53,626 bases of DNA from Paenibacillus taihuensis (GCF_003386535.1 NZ_QTTN01000044.1:1-53626), one strand, 5' to 3'. Positions 28,133 through 36,708 are shown, counted from the first letter of the stretch. The notes: generated by a model not told the origin, from the letters alone. A program made the numbers and translations.

Positions 28133-28981
28133 CTACATGCGAATATTCATGATCTTGTTCATCAATACGTAGCACAAACCGAGCAGCAGCATCGATACCG
28201 TAAGCAGCACATAACCTATCCCTCCATAGAGCGGAGCCATATAGTCAGGCGCCGCGAAGCTCATGAAAGCAAGGAAAACGAACGGCACAGCCATCATAAT
28301 GCGCGCTTCCAACCGTTTCTGAGCGATCATCACAGCGATTTCCTGCTGCACGTCGAGCTTCTCTCCGATGGTCTGCGAGGTTCGGCGTATCACTTCGACC
28401 AAATCTCCTCCAGATCGCTTACAGGTCGTAAAGACATCAGCAAACTCCGAAATGTCATCGATTCGAGCTCGCCTGCTGAAATCAAGCAATGCCTGCTCAA
28501 GCGACTCGCCATAAGCCATTCGCGCCTCAATTATTTCGAACTCGACAAGAATGTCGGTCTGAGGGTTAGGATATAAGAGCCTGAGGTCCGTAAGCGCCGT
28601 AACAAAAGCATTCTCGACGGACCTGCCTGCCGCAAGTGAAGAAGCAATCGAGTAGAGCGCTTCTTTAAATTGCAGCGACAATCGCAGCCTTCGCCGTTCA
28701 AGCAGCGACCGACGATGGTACCGCGGTGCGGCAATGCCCGCGACAGCGAGCAGAGCCGCAGCAACTAAAGAGCGATAAAAGAGGTATGAAGCACCAAACA
28801 TAATCAAGTATCCCGCACATGCCGCGATGCGAAATTCCTGCCTCGTCAGATGAGACTGATCATAGCGGGACAGCTCCCCACGTCTTTCAATCACGGAATC
28901 AATCGGCCATCCTAGCCAATGCAGCAGTTGTCCCCACCTGATTTGCCACGTGTTTTGCCGCCCATATATCGCTTTCTTCAA
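28133..28981 (-). CDS. tadB: Tad pilus assembly membrane protein TadB
   Basis: Platform protein that partners TadC and engages the TadA ATPase. The T2SSF domain carries LKEALYSIASSLAAGRSVENAF-type residues, followed by FADVFTTCKRSGGDLVEVIR, and the helices lie in the usual 2 + 2 arrangement over 282 aa. The start is a TTG whose last bases overlap the TGA of tadA (28978-28981). AAGGAG is only one nt from that TTG, so initiation probably depends on reinitiation after tadA. Confidence 0.87.
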   Translation of the reverse strand: MKKAIYGRQNTWQIRWGQLLHWLGWPIDSVIERRGELSRYDQSHLTRQEFRIAACAGYLIMFGASYLFYRSLVAAALLAVAGIAAPRYHRRSLLERRRLRLSLQFKEALYSIASSLAAGRSVENAFVTALTDLRLLYPNPQTDILVEFEIIEARMAYGESLEQALLDFSRRARIDDISEFADVFTTCKRSGGDLVEVIRRTSQTIGEKLDVQQEIAVMIAQKRLEARIMMAVPFVFLAFMSFAAPDYMAPLYGGIGYVLLTVSMLLLGLCYVLMNKIMNIRM

Positions 28982-30216
28982 GCTCCTTCACACTCCGCTA
29001 CAGCACTCAGTCCCGCCATCCGAAGCTTCCAAGTCCGCTGCAGCCGATGAGCGGTTCGCCGCAAGCTGCCAACAACACGCCCTTTCCGTTCATCTTCCTC
29101 GACGAACTGGTAGATCGGCTGAATCTCCACCTCACCGCCAGAAACGCTGGTAACCTCGCAAATTTCGGTCACCCGCCGTGAGCGGTCACGCAGCCGCGAG
29201 AGATGAATAATGATATCGATCGCAGATCCGATCTGCTGCCTAATAACAGCGATTGGCAAGTCAGCTCCGCTCAGTGCCATCGTCTCAAGCCTCGCTACCA
29301 TATCCCTCGCACTGTTCGCATGCCCCGTGGACAACGAACCCTCATGTCCGGTGTTCATCGCTTGCAGCATATCGATGCATTCCCCTCCCCGAACCTCGCC
29401 AACGATAACCCGGTTCGGCCGCATCCTGAGCGAAGCGCGAATGAGGTCCCTCATTGAAATCGCCCCTTTCCCTTCCGTGTTCGCGTTGCGGGTCTCCAGA
29501 GAAACAAGATTCGGCACCGACCGGATTTGCAGCTCCGCCGCATCCTCAATCGTAACGATCCGCTCATCTGCAGGAATGAACTGCGACAATGCATTGAGAA
29601 ACGTCGTCTTCCCAGAGCCAGTCCCACCGCTAATAAAGATGTTATATTTCGCCTTCACCAGTGCCGCAAGTAACGCCGCTGCTTCCGCAGACAAAGCTTC
29701 CCTGGCAATCAAATCACCCATCAACAAGGGCTTCTCCGGAAACTTACGAATCGTCATTGTCGGCCCCTTCAGCGCAATAGGCGGCAGTACGATATGCACA
29801 CGCGAACCATCCTTCAACCGCGCATCGACGATTGGCGAGGATTCGTTCACGACACGATTCACAGCCGCAACGACCGTCTGAATGAGATCCTCCAGCCGCT
29901 CTTTGCTCTCGAATGCAGATGGCAGCCGGCTGAGCTGGCCATCCCGCTCCACGAACAATTCCTCGTGACCGTTGATCATAATTTCCGTGACCGACGGGTC
30001 ATCCATCAGCGGCTGAAGCAAATCCAACCCGCGAAACGCATGAAACAAACGACGAACGAGCAGCGCTTTCTCAGCAGCTGTCATCGGATGATCCCGGCAC
30101 CACTGGAACACTGTCCGCTCGATGCGACTTCTGAACACCTCATCGGTGATCGTGCTGCCAAGCTCAAGCTGGCCGCGGATTTGCTCCTTGAGCAGCAGTA
30201 CGGTTGCTTCGTCCAC
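28978..30216 (-). CDS. tadA: Tad secretion ATPase TadA (CpaF)
   Basis: Hexameric cytosolic ATPase that drives pilus assembly, 412 aa. The N-terminal domain includes ELFVERDGQLSRLPSAF. The motor domain has Walker A GGTGSGKTT (about 197-205), the Asp box IVTIEDAAELQI, Walker B NRVIVGEVRG and the His box TGHEGSLSTGHANS. I chose the GTG at 30216 because GGAGG is 8 nt upstream; the TTG five codons earlier overlaps that site. It overlaps the end of tadZ by 53 nt. Confidence 0.92.
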   Translation of the reverse strand: MDEATVLLLKEQIRGQLELGSTITDEVFRSRIERTVFQWCRDHPMTAAEKALLVRRLFHAFRGLDLLQPLMDDPSVTEIMINGHEELFVERDGQLSRLPSAFESKERLEDLIQTVVAAVNRVVNESSPIVDARLKDGSRVHIVLPPIALKGPTMTIRKFPEKPLLMGDLIAREALSAEAAALLAALVKAKYNIFISGGTGSGKTTFLNALSQFIPADERIVTIEDAAELQIRSVPNLVSLETRNANTEGKGAISMRDLIRASLRMRPNRVIVGEVRGGECIDMLQAMNTGHEGSLSTGHANSARDMVARLETMALSGADLPIAVIRQQIGSAIDIIIHLSRLRDRSRRVTEICEVTSVSGGEVEIQPIYQFVEEDERKGRVVGSLRRTAHRLQRTWKLRMAGLSAVAECEGA

Positions 30217-31291
30217 GATGCTCGCCTCCAATTCCCAGCCTGCCCATCAGCGCTTCGACCGCTCCTCGATACGCCGATGTCCCAGCTCCTCCATCTGCCA
30301 GTTCCGACACATAAGGGAGCTCACCTCCATTCCCTACTTCGACCATATGAAGCTTCGATCTCAGCTGGCGAAATGCATCGCCGTACTTCTGCTCGCCATA
30401 TGCCTTGGCCAGCTCCAGCTTCCGCATGCCGACCGGATGCCGCGAAACGAGCCACAGAACATGCTGGCTAGCTCCGAAGACGCCGATGTGCATCGGATCC
30501 ATCCGGCTGTCCAAATCGGCGACAATCACATCGTATTCACCAGTCGCCTTGATCACCTCTACCAGCTTCGACACATGCTCAGCTGTAAGCGACAACCGCT
30601 CCTCTGCGTTCCCGCATGGGGCGATGTAATCAACACCAAACGCTACATGCCTCTTCCGGAGTGCGGTCAGCTGCAAGGCAGCCCGCTCTGGCTCGGTTTG
30701 CACCGTATACAGCAGCTGTGCCAAATCCTCGCCGCCTTCCGCCCCCTCTCCCAAGACAGAAGAGTTCCACTGCTCGAGGTTCAAATAAAAGACACGAGCT
30801 CCCGATATCGCAGCCAGCTGGCAAAGCTGGTGCGCAAGTGTTGTCTTCCCAATGCCGCCGGAAGCCGAATAGACCGCAGCAACCGTAACTTCCCCTTCGT
30901 CACCTCCACTGTTCCGGGATTGAACAGCAATGCCTCCATACGCTGCGAATGCAGCCGTCAATGCTTGCAGCAGCTGCGGCAGCGGCTGCACCATCAGCAC
31001 CTCATGCGCAGCTCTCGCCCGCCGACCACCGTCAGCGCTGCCTTGGGCACCATCCCCGAGCACAACAATCGGCAGTCCCTCCGCAAGTTCGCCAAGCTCA
31101 CCTAGCAGCTCCACATCCACCGCGAGCAAATCAATCGTGTAGCCGCCGCGGATAAACCTGATCAATGCGGCCGGATTCGTAAATACAGTCAGCTGCCAGC
31201 TCTCTCCGAAAGTCGAATGCCGGATATAGTCCGCCAGCCGCTCGGTATAATCCGCATTTTGGACAGCAAGAATGAGATTTTTCTTATTCAT
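30164..31291 (-). CDS. tadZ: TadZ/CpaE-like pilus localisation ATPase
   Basis: First gene of the Tad operon, 375 aa. The N-terminal ~120 residues look like an atypical receiver domain (LILAVQNADYTERLADYIRH, then ...IDLLAVDVELLGELGELAEG). The C-terminal half is a MinD/ParA-type ATPase with a deviant Walker A (SASGGIGKTT) and VIVADLDSRMD. TadZ proteins place the pilus machine at a site in the cell. The start at 31291 (ATG) is 16 nt after AAGGAG, a long distance, so the exact start is uncertain. A leader with a strong terminator lies upstream. Confidence 0.82.
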   Translation of the reverse strand: MNKKNLILAVQNADYTERLADYIRHSTFGESWQLTVFTNPAALIRFIRGGYTIDLLAVDVELLGELGELAEGLPIVVLGDGAQGSADGGRRARAAHEVLMVQPLPQLLQALTAAFAAYGGIAVQSRNSGGDEGEVTVAAVYSASGGIGKTTLAHQLCQLAAISGARVFYLNLEQWNSSVLGEGAEGGEDLAQLLYTVQTEPERAALQLTALRKRHVAFGVDYIAPCGNAEERLSLTAEHVSKLVEVIKATGEYDVIVADLDSRMDPMHIGVFGASQHVLWLVSRHPVGMRKLELAKAYGEQKYGDAFRQLRSKLHMVEVGNGGELPYVSELADGGAGTSAYRGAVEALMGRLGIGGEHRGRSNRTAAQGANPRPA

Positions 31292-31342
31292 GTGGTCAAT
31301 TTCCACGCTCCTTCGGGCATACGGCAAGGATGAATTGGACGC

Positions 31343-31390
31343 AAAAAAAGCACCATAACAACGCAGATCATCTGCGCAGTTACGGTGCTT
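31343..31390 (-). terminator. Strong intrinsic terminator upstream of tadZ (attenuator or end of a small RNA)
   Basis: On the minus strand AGCACC pairs with GGTGCT at the base (31384-31389 with 31349-31354), then TAAC/GTTA and an inner CGCAGA/TCTGCG stem. Seven T follow (31343-31349). It lies about 50 bp before the tadZ start and downstream of a good promoter, so it would truncate most transcripts before the operon unless antitermination occurs. Confidence 0.8.
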
Positions 31391-31418
31391 CCGTAAGCAG
31401 TCCTTTGTAATTGACCAT

Positions 31419-31448
31419 AATTTACCACACTGTCCCGCAGCTCGTCAA
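31419..31448 (-). promoter_or_regulatory. Promoter of the tadZ leader RNA
   Basis: On the minus strand TTGACG (31443-31448) and TAAATT (31419-31424) are 18 bp apart. A start near 31412 would give an RNA of about 70 nt ending at the terminator at 31343, or the full Tad transcript on read-through. Confidence 0.55.
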
Positions 31449-31484
31449 CATCATTTCCGACCAAAATTTTCACAAACAAATTAG

Positions 31485-31548
31485 TTGCTTATCTTTTGTA
31501 AGTGAACTATACTTAGGTAAGTAAACAACAGATAAGTAAGTTACTTAT
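31485..31548 (+). promoter_or_regulatory. Promoter and palindromic operators of the nitroreductase gene
   Basis: A -35 TTGCTT (31485-31490) and a -10 TATACT (31508-31513) are 17 bp apart. Over and just after the -10 is ACTTAGGTAAGT (31511-31522), and further down a perfect 17-base palindrome, ATAAGTAA-G-TTACTTAT (31532-31548). Sites placed over the start region point to a repressor. MarR/DUF24-type redox repressors often control such nitroreductases, but the regulator is not encoded here. Confidence 0.6.
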
Positions 31549-31588
31549 ATTTACAATAATTCCAAACCCAAGGAGAGGGAGATAAACA

Positions 31589-32227
31589 ATGACACAATCA
31601 AACACAAACACAGCGGTTTCCGCTGAAACCGTAATGCGCGAGCGCCACTCGGTTCGCCAATACAAGAGAGACGTAGTCATTCCGCAAGAAACATTGAACG
31701 AAATTTTGGAGCTTTCAGCTGCAGCACCATCGTCCTGGAACCTGCAACAATGGCGTTTCCTCGTTGTTCAAGAGCAAGCACAGAAGGACATGATCCTTCC
31801 GATTGCTTACGGACAACAGCAAGTATCTGACGCTTCCGTAGTCGTAGTCGTTCTTGGCGACCTGCAAGCTAACATCACTGGCCGCGAAATTTTCGACGGC
31901 GCACTGGCTGGCGGCCACATTTCGCAAGAAATCCGCGACAATATGGTCAACCAAATTGAGGGTGCATACCAGTTCGAGCAAGTGGCACGTGACGAAGCGA
32001 ACAAGAACGCGGGCCTTGCTGCAATGCAATTGATGCTTGCCGCTAAAGCGAAAGGCTATGATACTGTACCAATGGGCGGCTTTGACAAAGCGAAGCTGGT
32101 TGAAGCTCTGAACATTCCTGAGCGCTTCATCCCGGTTATGATGATTCCAATCGGCGAAGCAGCAGCACCGGCGCGTCCGGCTGGTCGTCTTCCGCTCGAC
32201 AAGCTCGTTATCAACGAAACGTTCTAA
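31589..32227 (+). CDS. Nitroreductase family FMN-dependent oxidoreductase
   Basis: NAD(P)H-dependent flavoenzyme of 212 aa, similar in build to Bacillus YodC/MhqN, which reduce nitro compounds or quinones. The FMN phosphate-binding start RERHSVRQYKRD, the SAAAPSSWNLQQWRF loop, the central ANKNAGLAAMQLMLAAKAKG and the C-terminal GEAAAPARPAGRLPLDKLV are typical. AAGGAGAGGGAG precedes the ATG. The gene stands alone between its own promoter/operator region and a terminator. The operators suggest induction, perhaps by electrophile stress; this is inference. Confidence 0.88.
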   Translation: MTQSNTNTAVSAETVMRERHSVRQYKRDVVIPQETLNEILELSAAAPSSWNLQQWRFLVVQEQAQKDMILPIAYGQQQVSDASVVVVVLGDLQANITGREIFDGALAGGHISQEIRDNMVNQIEGAYQFEQVARDEANKNAGLAAMQLMLAAKAKGYDTVPMGGFDKAKLVEALNIPERFIPVMMIPIGEAAAPARPAGRLPLDKLVINETF

Positions 32228-32244
32228 TCTCATTTTCCAATAAC

Positions 32245-32291
32245 GAAAGCCCTCCGTTTCTCAGCAGAGAATCGCGAGGGCTTTCATCTTT
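32245..32291 (+). terminator. Intrinsic terminator of the nitroreductase gene
   Basis: GAAAGCCCTC (32245-32254) pairs with GAGGGCTTTC (32276-32285), followed by ATCTTTT. Confidence 0.85.
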
Positions 32292-32318
32292 TCCGGGCAT
32301 ACTATTATCAAAATCAAA

Positions 32319-32813
32319 TCAATGTATCGTCCGTTCCCCATGACCTAGATCAGTCCCGGCAATCAGATGCGTCGGAACTGTCGACGCTGCGGCAGCTGCA
32401 CCGGCACCGCTGCCAAAGAACAGCCCGATCTCCCGCTCTGCACTCGACGGGGAATCCGAGCCATGCACAATATTGCCGGCAATATCCATGGCGAAATCTC
32501 CGCGAATCGTCCCGGGCGTCGCTTCGACCGGATTCGTCTTGCCTATGATGGACCGTGCATTCTCCACTGCGTGCTCCCCTTGCCAGATCATCGCGCAAAC
32601 AGGGCCAGATGTTAAATAACTAACAAGCTCCCCGAAGAACGGCTTCTCCTTCAGCTCTCCATAGTGACGCTCCGCGAGGGCCCGGTCAATCGACCGCAGA
32701 GAAATCGCCGCAAGAGTGAACCCTTTTTGCTCAAATCGTGTAATGATGGGTCCAATTAATCCGCGCTTCACACCGTCCGGCTTTACCATTACAAAAGTCT
32801 GTTCCACTTGCAT
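32319..32813 (-). CDS. ndk: Nucleoside diphosphate kinase with a short C-terminal tail
   Basis: Transfers the gamma phosphate of ATP to nucleoside diphosphates through a phospho-histidine, here His117 in NIVHGSDSP. The core is complete: [38 protein letters not shown] and AEREIGLFF. The enzyme usually ends near that LFF (about 148 aa). This one runs on for about 20 residues (Gly/Ala-rich, then [16 protein letters not shown]), giving 164 aa. The start is the ATG at 32813, 9 nt after AAAGGGG; an upstream frame to 32864 adds unrelated residues. Confidence 0.93.
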   Translation of the reverse strand: MQVEQTFVMVKPDGVKRGLIGPIITRFEQKGFTLAAISLRSIDRALAERHYGELKEKPFFGELVSYLTSGPVCAMIWQGEHAVENARSIIGKTNPVEATPGTIRGDFAMDIAGNIVHGSDSPSSAEREIGLFFGSGAGAAAAASTVPTHLIAGTDLGHGERTIH

Positions 32814-32972
32814 GCCTGCATTCCCCTTTCCATGTAAAAACCTGCTGACAGAAAAACGGCGCACCTCCCTGCGAAATAGTCAACAGGGCCGCACCGCTCC
32901 TTCTATATGCCAGTATTCCACATTTCAGAGGATTCTATTCCGGGTTCACAATTCCCGATTCATAAATCGCGT

Positions 32973-34784
32973 TTAACGAGTTAGCTCGAGGAATGTATCG
33001 ACGTCCTCCAGAGCAAGCGCCACCGCTTCACGCCAGAAGCCAAGCTCATCCAGCCGTACGCCAAGATGCTTCTGCGCAAGTTCTTCTACGTTCATCACGC
33101 CTGTGTCGCGAAGCAATGCCACGTAACGGTCTGCGAACGATCGGCCTTCTTTCTTCGCCACCGCGTAGATCCCGCAGCTGAACAGATACCCGAACGTATA
33201 CGGGAAGTTGTAGAACGGCACATCCGTTAAGTAAAAATGCAGCTTCGACGCCCAGAAATGCGGATGCTTCTTGCCAAGCACGCCGCTGAACGCCTCCTCC
33301 TGCGCTTCCTCCATCAGCTTGCTTAGCTCATCATGCGTCAACATCCCTTGCTTGCGGCGCTCGTAGAAGCGCGTCTCGAATAGGAACCTGGCATGGATAT
33401 CCATGAAGAACGAGACTGCGCTATGGATTTTATCATCAAGCAAAGCGAGCTTCTCGCTCCGATCCGTTGCAGCCTTAAGCGCGGAATCAGAGACAATCAT
33501 CTCCGCGAACGTCGATGCCGTCTCTGCCACATTCATCGCATATTCCTGCGCAAGCGGCTGCAGGTCGTTCATCACATGCTGATGATAAGCATGGCCCAGC
33601 TCATGTGCCAATGTCGAGACATTAGAAGCCGTACCCGAATACGTCATGAAAATCCGCGTCTGGCCGCTCTTCGGAAAAGCGGTACAGAAACCGCCAGGCC
33701 TTTTGCCAGGACGATCTTCCGCCTCGATCCACCCTTCGCGGAAAGCCAACTCAGAGAAATCCGCCAGATCCGGACTGAACGCGCGGAATTGTTCCAAAAT
33801 GATTTGCGCAGCGTCATCATAAGGCACTACTTTATGGGAAGAACCGAGCGGCGCGCCAACATCATGCCAGTCGAGCTGTTTCAAACCTAGCAGCTCCGCC
33901 TTGCGCTCCAAATATTGAACCAGCTTCGGCTTGCCTTCCGTCACCGCCGTCCACATCGCATCCAGCGTCGCTTCGCTCATTCGGTTAATCGCGAGCGGTT
34001 CCTTCAGCGCCGAGCCCCAGCCCCGCTTCTCGTACAGCTTCAGACGGAAGCCCGAGATGCGGTTAATCGTATCTGCACACAGATCGCCTTGCTCGTTCCA
34101 CTCGCGCTCCCATTCCTCGAACGCCGCTTCGCGCACCGCACGCTTGCTGTTCGTTAGGCGGTTGCTCATCTGTCCCGCAGACAGCTGCTTGGTCGCTTCG
34201 CCGCCGTTGCCGTCGTCCTCGGTCACCTCAAACCGGATCCGCGAGACGATGGTGTTGTAGAAGTCGCCCCAGCCGTGATAGCCGTCGACTGCCAGCTCAG
34301 CAGCGAGCGCTTCCTGGCTCGGCGGCAGCTTTTCCTTCGCCAATTCACGACGCTCGTTCAGCACGAATGCGACCGGAGCCACGGACTCGGAAGTTTGAAG
34401 CCAGCTCGTCCAGTTTGTATCATCAACGTTCAATAGCTGCTCGTCAAAAGCGGTCAGCGCGGCATTAAATTTCGCCGTCAGCGTCTTCACGCGATCATTG
34501 AGCGCATTTGCTGCTGCATCCTTCATTTGCTGCGCCTGCAGGCAGCCTACGAATGAATCCGACTGGCGAATCCGCAGCAGAATCGACTGCACCGCCGCCG
34601 TCCATTTGTTCAGCTGCTCTTCAGCAGGTGCGCTTGCTCCATCAGCCTTTGCTTCCGCCAGCTGCTGCGACAATGCTTCAATATCAGCCTCCAGGCCGTT
34701 CAACTCTTGGGAGAAAGCCTGAGATTGCGAGCCCCCTGGATATAATGCTTCCAAATCCCAAGCTTGCGGATATGCTGTTTTCAT
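32973..34784 (-). CDS. M3 family oligoendopeptidase (PepF-like)
   Basis: Cytosolic zinc metallopeptidase that degrades oligopeptides, 603 aa, normal for the PepF/M3B group. The metal site is HELGH (394-398, in TLAHELGHAYHQH), with the third ligand Glu421 in NVAETASTFAE. The C-terminal substrate region has YNFPYTFGYLFSCGIYA. The N-terminal helical half begins TAYPQAWDLEALYPGGSQSQ, typical of the family. It is monocistronic, with no clear terminator in the 100 bp before ndk. Confidence 0.92.
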   Translation of the reverse strand: MKTAYPQAWDLEALYPGGSQSQAFSQELNGLEADIEALSQQLAEAKADGASAPAEEQLNKWTAAVQSILLRIRQSDSFVGCLQAQQMKDAAANALNDRVKTLTAKFNAALTAFDEQLLNVDDTNWTSWLQTSESVAPVAFVLNERRELAKEKLPPSQEALAAELAVDGYHGWGDFYNTIVSRIRFEVTEDDGNGGEATKQLSAGQMSNRLTNSKRAVREAAFEEWEREWNEQGDLCADTINRISGFRLKLYEKRGWGSALKEPLAINRMSEATLDAMWTAVTEGKPKLVQYLERKAELLGLKQLDWHDVGAPLGSSHKVVPYDDAAQIILEQFRAFSPDLADFSELAFREGWIEAEDRPGKRPGGFCTAFPKSGQTRIFMTYSGTASNVSTLAHELGHAYHQHVMNDLQPLAQEYAMNVAETASTFAEMIVSDSALKAATDRSEKLALLDDKIHSAVSFFMDIHARFLFETRFYERRKQGMLTHDELSKLMEEAQEEAFSGVLGKKHPHFWASKLHFYLTDVPFYNFPYTFGYLFSCGIYAVAKKEGRSFADRYVALLRDTGVMNVEELAQKHLGVRLDELGFWREAVALALEDVDTFLELTR

Positions 34785-34952
34785 CCTTGTCCCCCTCGTA
34801 ATTCGCGATTTGCGAAATTGGCATTGTCAGTGTATAACTGAAAGTATAACACGCAAGGATTGTCCTCTATCCATACATTACCCATACTATGAAGAATGAA
34901 GCCCTGCTTATGCAAGCAGCGCCGACTTCACCGATAAGGAGTGAAGCTTACT

Positions 34953-35126
34953 ATGACCGGACCACTACAGCTGTCCCCGGAAACGGCGATTAAACTTTCG
35001 AAGGAGCTTGGCGTCCCGCTGGAGCATCTGATGCATATGCCGAAACATATTTTGCTGCAAAAGATCGCTGAGCTTGCGACCAAGAGCGCGGCAGAGGATG
35101 AGTCCAAAGGAGATACCGACAAGTGA
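34953..35126 (+). CDS. yycC: YycC-like small protein
   Basis: A 57-aa conserved protein of spore formers, similar to Bacillus YycC (pattern PLQLSPETAIKLSKELGVPL, then EHLMHMPKHILLQKIAEL). The N-terminal part looks like a short helix pair; the tail is acidic. Function unknown. The start is the ATG at 34953 with AAGGAG 11 nt upstream; a GTG four codons earlier overlaps the ribosome site. Its stop overlaps the start of the next small gene (GTGA), so the two are coupled. Confidence 0.75.
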   Translation: MTGPLQLSPETAIKLSKELGVPLEHLMHMPKHILLQKIAELATKSAAEDESKGDTDK

Positions 35127-35359
35127 TCCCGTTCGAGCGCGCATGGCCTTATGATATCATTATGAAAGACGTCTACGTCTCCTCCTGTCCGTTCTGCCGC
35201 AAAGACAATGTGCTGCTTCCGCTGCGTCCGAAGGAGCTTGACCATATTCGTTCCGGCAAGAAGAAGCTGCTGGTCTTCCCTTGCTGCCACAGCCGTGTAA
35301 CGGTTGTCGATGCGGACCAGGACTACCTGCTCACGGACACAACGCTGCGCAACAAGTAA
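35123..35359 (+). CDS. Small conserved protein with a CxxC...CC motif
   Basis: A 78-aa hypothetical protein. It carries SSCPFCRKDNVLLPL and, some 30 residues on, VFPCCHSRVTVVD, a four-cysteine set that could hold one zinc ion. The start is a GTG at 35123 that overlaps the yycC stop, and the two genes share the terminator at 35377. No known domain was recognised. The order yycC then this gene suggests a conserved pair. Confidence 0.65.
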   Translation: MIPFERAWPYDIIMKDVYVSSCPFCRKDNVLLPLRPKELDHIRSGKKKLLVFPCCHSRVTVVDADQDYLLTDTTLRNK

Positions 35360-35376
35360 AAACAACAAGAAAAAGT

Positions 35377-35415
35377 AAAGCCGCTCGGACAATCCGTCCT
35401 GAGCGGCTTTTTCTT
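35377..35415. terminator. Bidirectional terminator between convergent genes
   Basis: AAAGCCGCTC (35377-35386) pairs with GAGCGGCTTT (35401-35410), with an inner GGAC/GTCC stem. T-rich sequence follows on both strands, serving the yycC pair (plus) and the DUF2225 gene (minus). Confidence 0.88.
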
Positions 35416-35418
35416 CAT

Positions 35419-36123
35419 CTATGCGTTCATTGCAGCAGGTTCTTCGTCTGCATCGAAATTTTCCATATTATGATTTTCCCGCAGCATCTGCCATTGATCA
35501 CGGCTTGCCCGAATCATCGAAGCATCCGTAATCCGCTTGTCGTTCACGACTCTGGAGAACCATTGAACTGCTTTGCGAGGTTCGCCGACTCGGCGGTACA
35601 GCTCGCCGATGAGATACATCAGCTTCGCATTATTGAGCGATCCGCTCTCTGTTTCGAAGACGGTTATGTAAGCTTCAAGCGCAAATCGCAGGAAGCGCTG
35701 CTCCTGCTCCTGCATCCCCTCATAGCGGTACAGCCAAGCGATATGATGGAGAACGCCGGCAACGACCCGTTCCTTCTCCTTAATGATTCCGCCGCAGAGA
35801 AGCGCCAGCTTGTAGCATTCCAGCGCCTGCTCCTTCGTACGGGTGCCGCCATAATCGCGGTGGATCCAGCGGTGCCCGAATGTATCGTAATAATCTTTCT
35901 TCTGCGCATCCGTCATGCGCTCTGCTCCGTTCTCGGTGGAAGCAAAGCCGCAGCGCGGACAGACACGAACGACATAGAAGTCCGGATTGAAGTCGGTTTT
36001 GTAATGCGAGCAGAAATCCGTATCGCGATTCGACGGTTTCTTGAAGCTTGGGCGCACGCGTGAAGTCTTATATGGCGTATCACAGCAGATACAGGTAATT
36101 GAAGTTAAATAAAGCGGCTCCAT
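35419..36123 (-). CDS. DUF2225 family protein with TPR-like repeats
   Basis: A 234-aa protein of the DUF2225 family from spore-forming Firmicutes; function not established. The N-terminus has two cysteine pairs, C11xxC14 (TCICCDTPY) and VCPRCGFAS at about 54-60, likely a zinc ribbon. From about residue 95 the sequence becomes helical with tetratricopeptide-like units (EQALECYKLALLCG, AKLMYLIGELYRRVGEPRKA). It is convergent with the yycC pair. The start ATG at 36123 precedes the family's MEPLYLTSITC. Confidence 0.8.
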   Translation of the reverse strand: MEPLYLTSITCICCDTPYKTSRVRPSFKKPSNRDTDFCSHYKTDFNPDFYVVRVCPRCGFASTENGAERMTDAQKKDYYDTFGHRWIHRDYGGTRTKEQALECYKLALLCGGIIKEKERVVAGVLHHIAWLYRYEGMQEQEQRFLRFALEAYITVFETESGSLNNAKLMYLIGELYRRVGEPRKAVQWFSRVVNDKRITDASMIRASRDQWQMLRENHNMENFDADEEPAAMNA

Positions 36124-36173
36124 TTACTCACGTCTCCCTCAAATTTTGGACTAAATCACAATACGGTCTTCCC

Positions 36174-36557
36174 TTACGGCTGATTCACAAAGTGGTGCGC
36201 AGGACCCGACAAACGGTCGAGGACCAGCTCCTGCAACGGCTGAGGCAAATCTGTCTCACTAAGTGCTTCGCGCATACAGCTAAGCCATGCTTCCGCCCGT
36301 TCCGGCGTAATTGGAAAAGGCAAATGTCTCCCGCGCATCATCGGATGCCCGTACTCATCGGAGTACAGGGAAGGCCCTCCGAAAAACTGCGTCAAAAACT
36401 TAATCTGTTTCTCCATGACCGGGAAGATATCTTCCGGGAAAAGCGGTGCCAGCAGCGGATGCCGCTGCACTTTAGGATAAAAGGCCTGAACGATCCCTTC
36501 GATGCCCTTTGCCCCGCCAACAGCCTCATATATAGTACTATAGTTATTCATCGTCAC
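36174..36557 (-). CDS. yjbI: Group II truncated hemoglobin (YjbI-like)
   Basis: Haem protein of the 2-on-2 globin family, 127 aa, used for O2/NO or peroxide chemistry. TYR at B10 is in AFYPKV (Tyr27). The proximal haem ligand is probably His78 in MRGRHLPFPIT, and the G8 Trp expected for group II is in AEAWLSCM. AVGGAKGIEGIVQAFY opens the fold. Two starts are near-equivalent: GTG at 36557 and ATG at 36551, both after GGAGAG. No terminator is visible in the short gap before the DUF2225 gene, so the two may be co-transcribed. Confidence 0.87.
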   Translation of the reverse strand: MTMNNYSTIYEAVGGAKGIEGIVQAFYPKVQRHPLLAPLFPEDIFPVMEKQIKFLTQFFGGPSLYSDEYGHPMMRGRHLPFPITPERAEAWLSCMREALSETDLPQPLQELVLDRLSGPAHHFVNQP

Positions 36558-36634
36558 ATTTCTCTCCGTTTTTTAGGTCTTTTGTAGTGGTACCTCAAAA
36601 ATATTTTAACACTTTTCAGGACTGGCTAAAACAA

Positions 36635-36666
36635 CAAAAAAATGCCCTCTTGATCAAGAGGGCATT
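36635..36666 (-). terminator. Intrinsic terminator after the 30-residue membrane protein gene
   Basis: A perfect 26-base palindrome (36641-36666, arms AATGCCCTCTTGA/TCAAGAGGGCATT) is followed on the minus strand by TTTTTT (36635-36640). Its orientation shows that a minus-strand transcript ends here. Confidence 0.9.
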
Positions 36667-36708
36667 GTGGTGTAAGTAGTGTGGTACGAATAGATGGCGG
36701 CAGGTTGC

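Noticed and set aside
31288..31479. A 63-residue frame covering the tadZ leader
   Set aside because: It runs across the promoter, through the terminator hairpin and into the tadZ start, so it is not likely to be translated.
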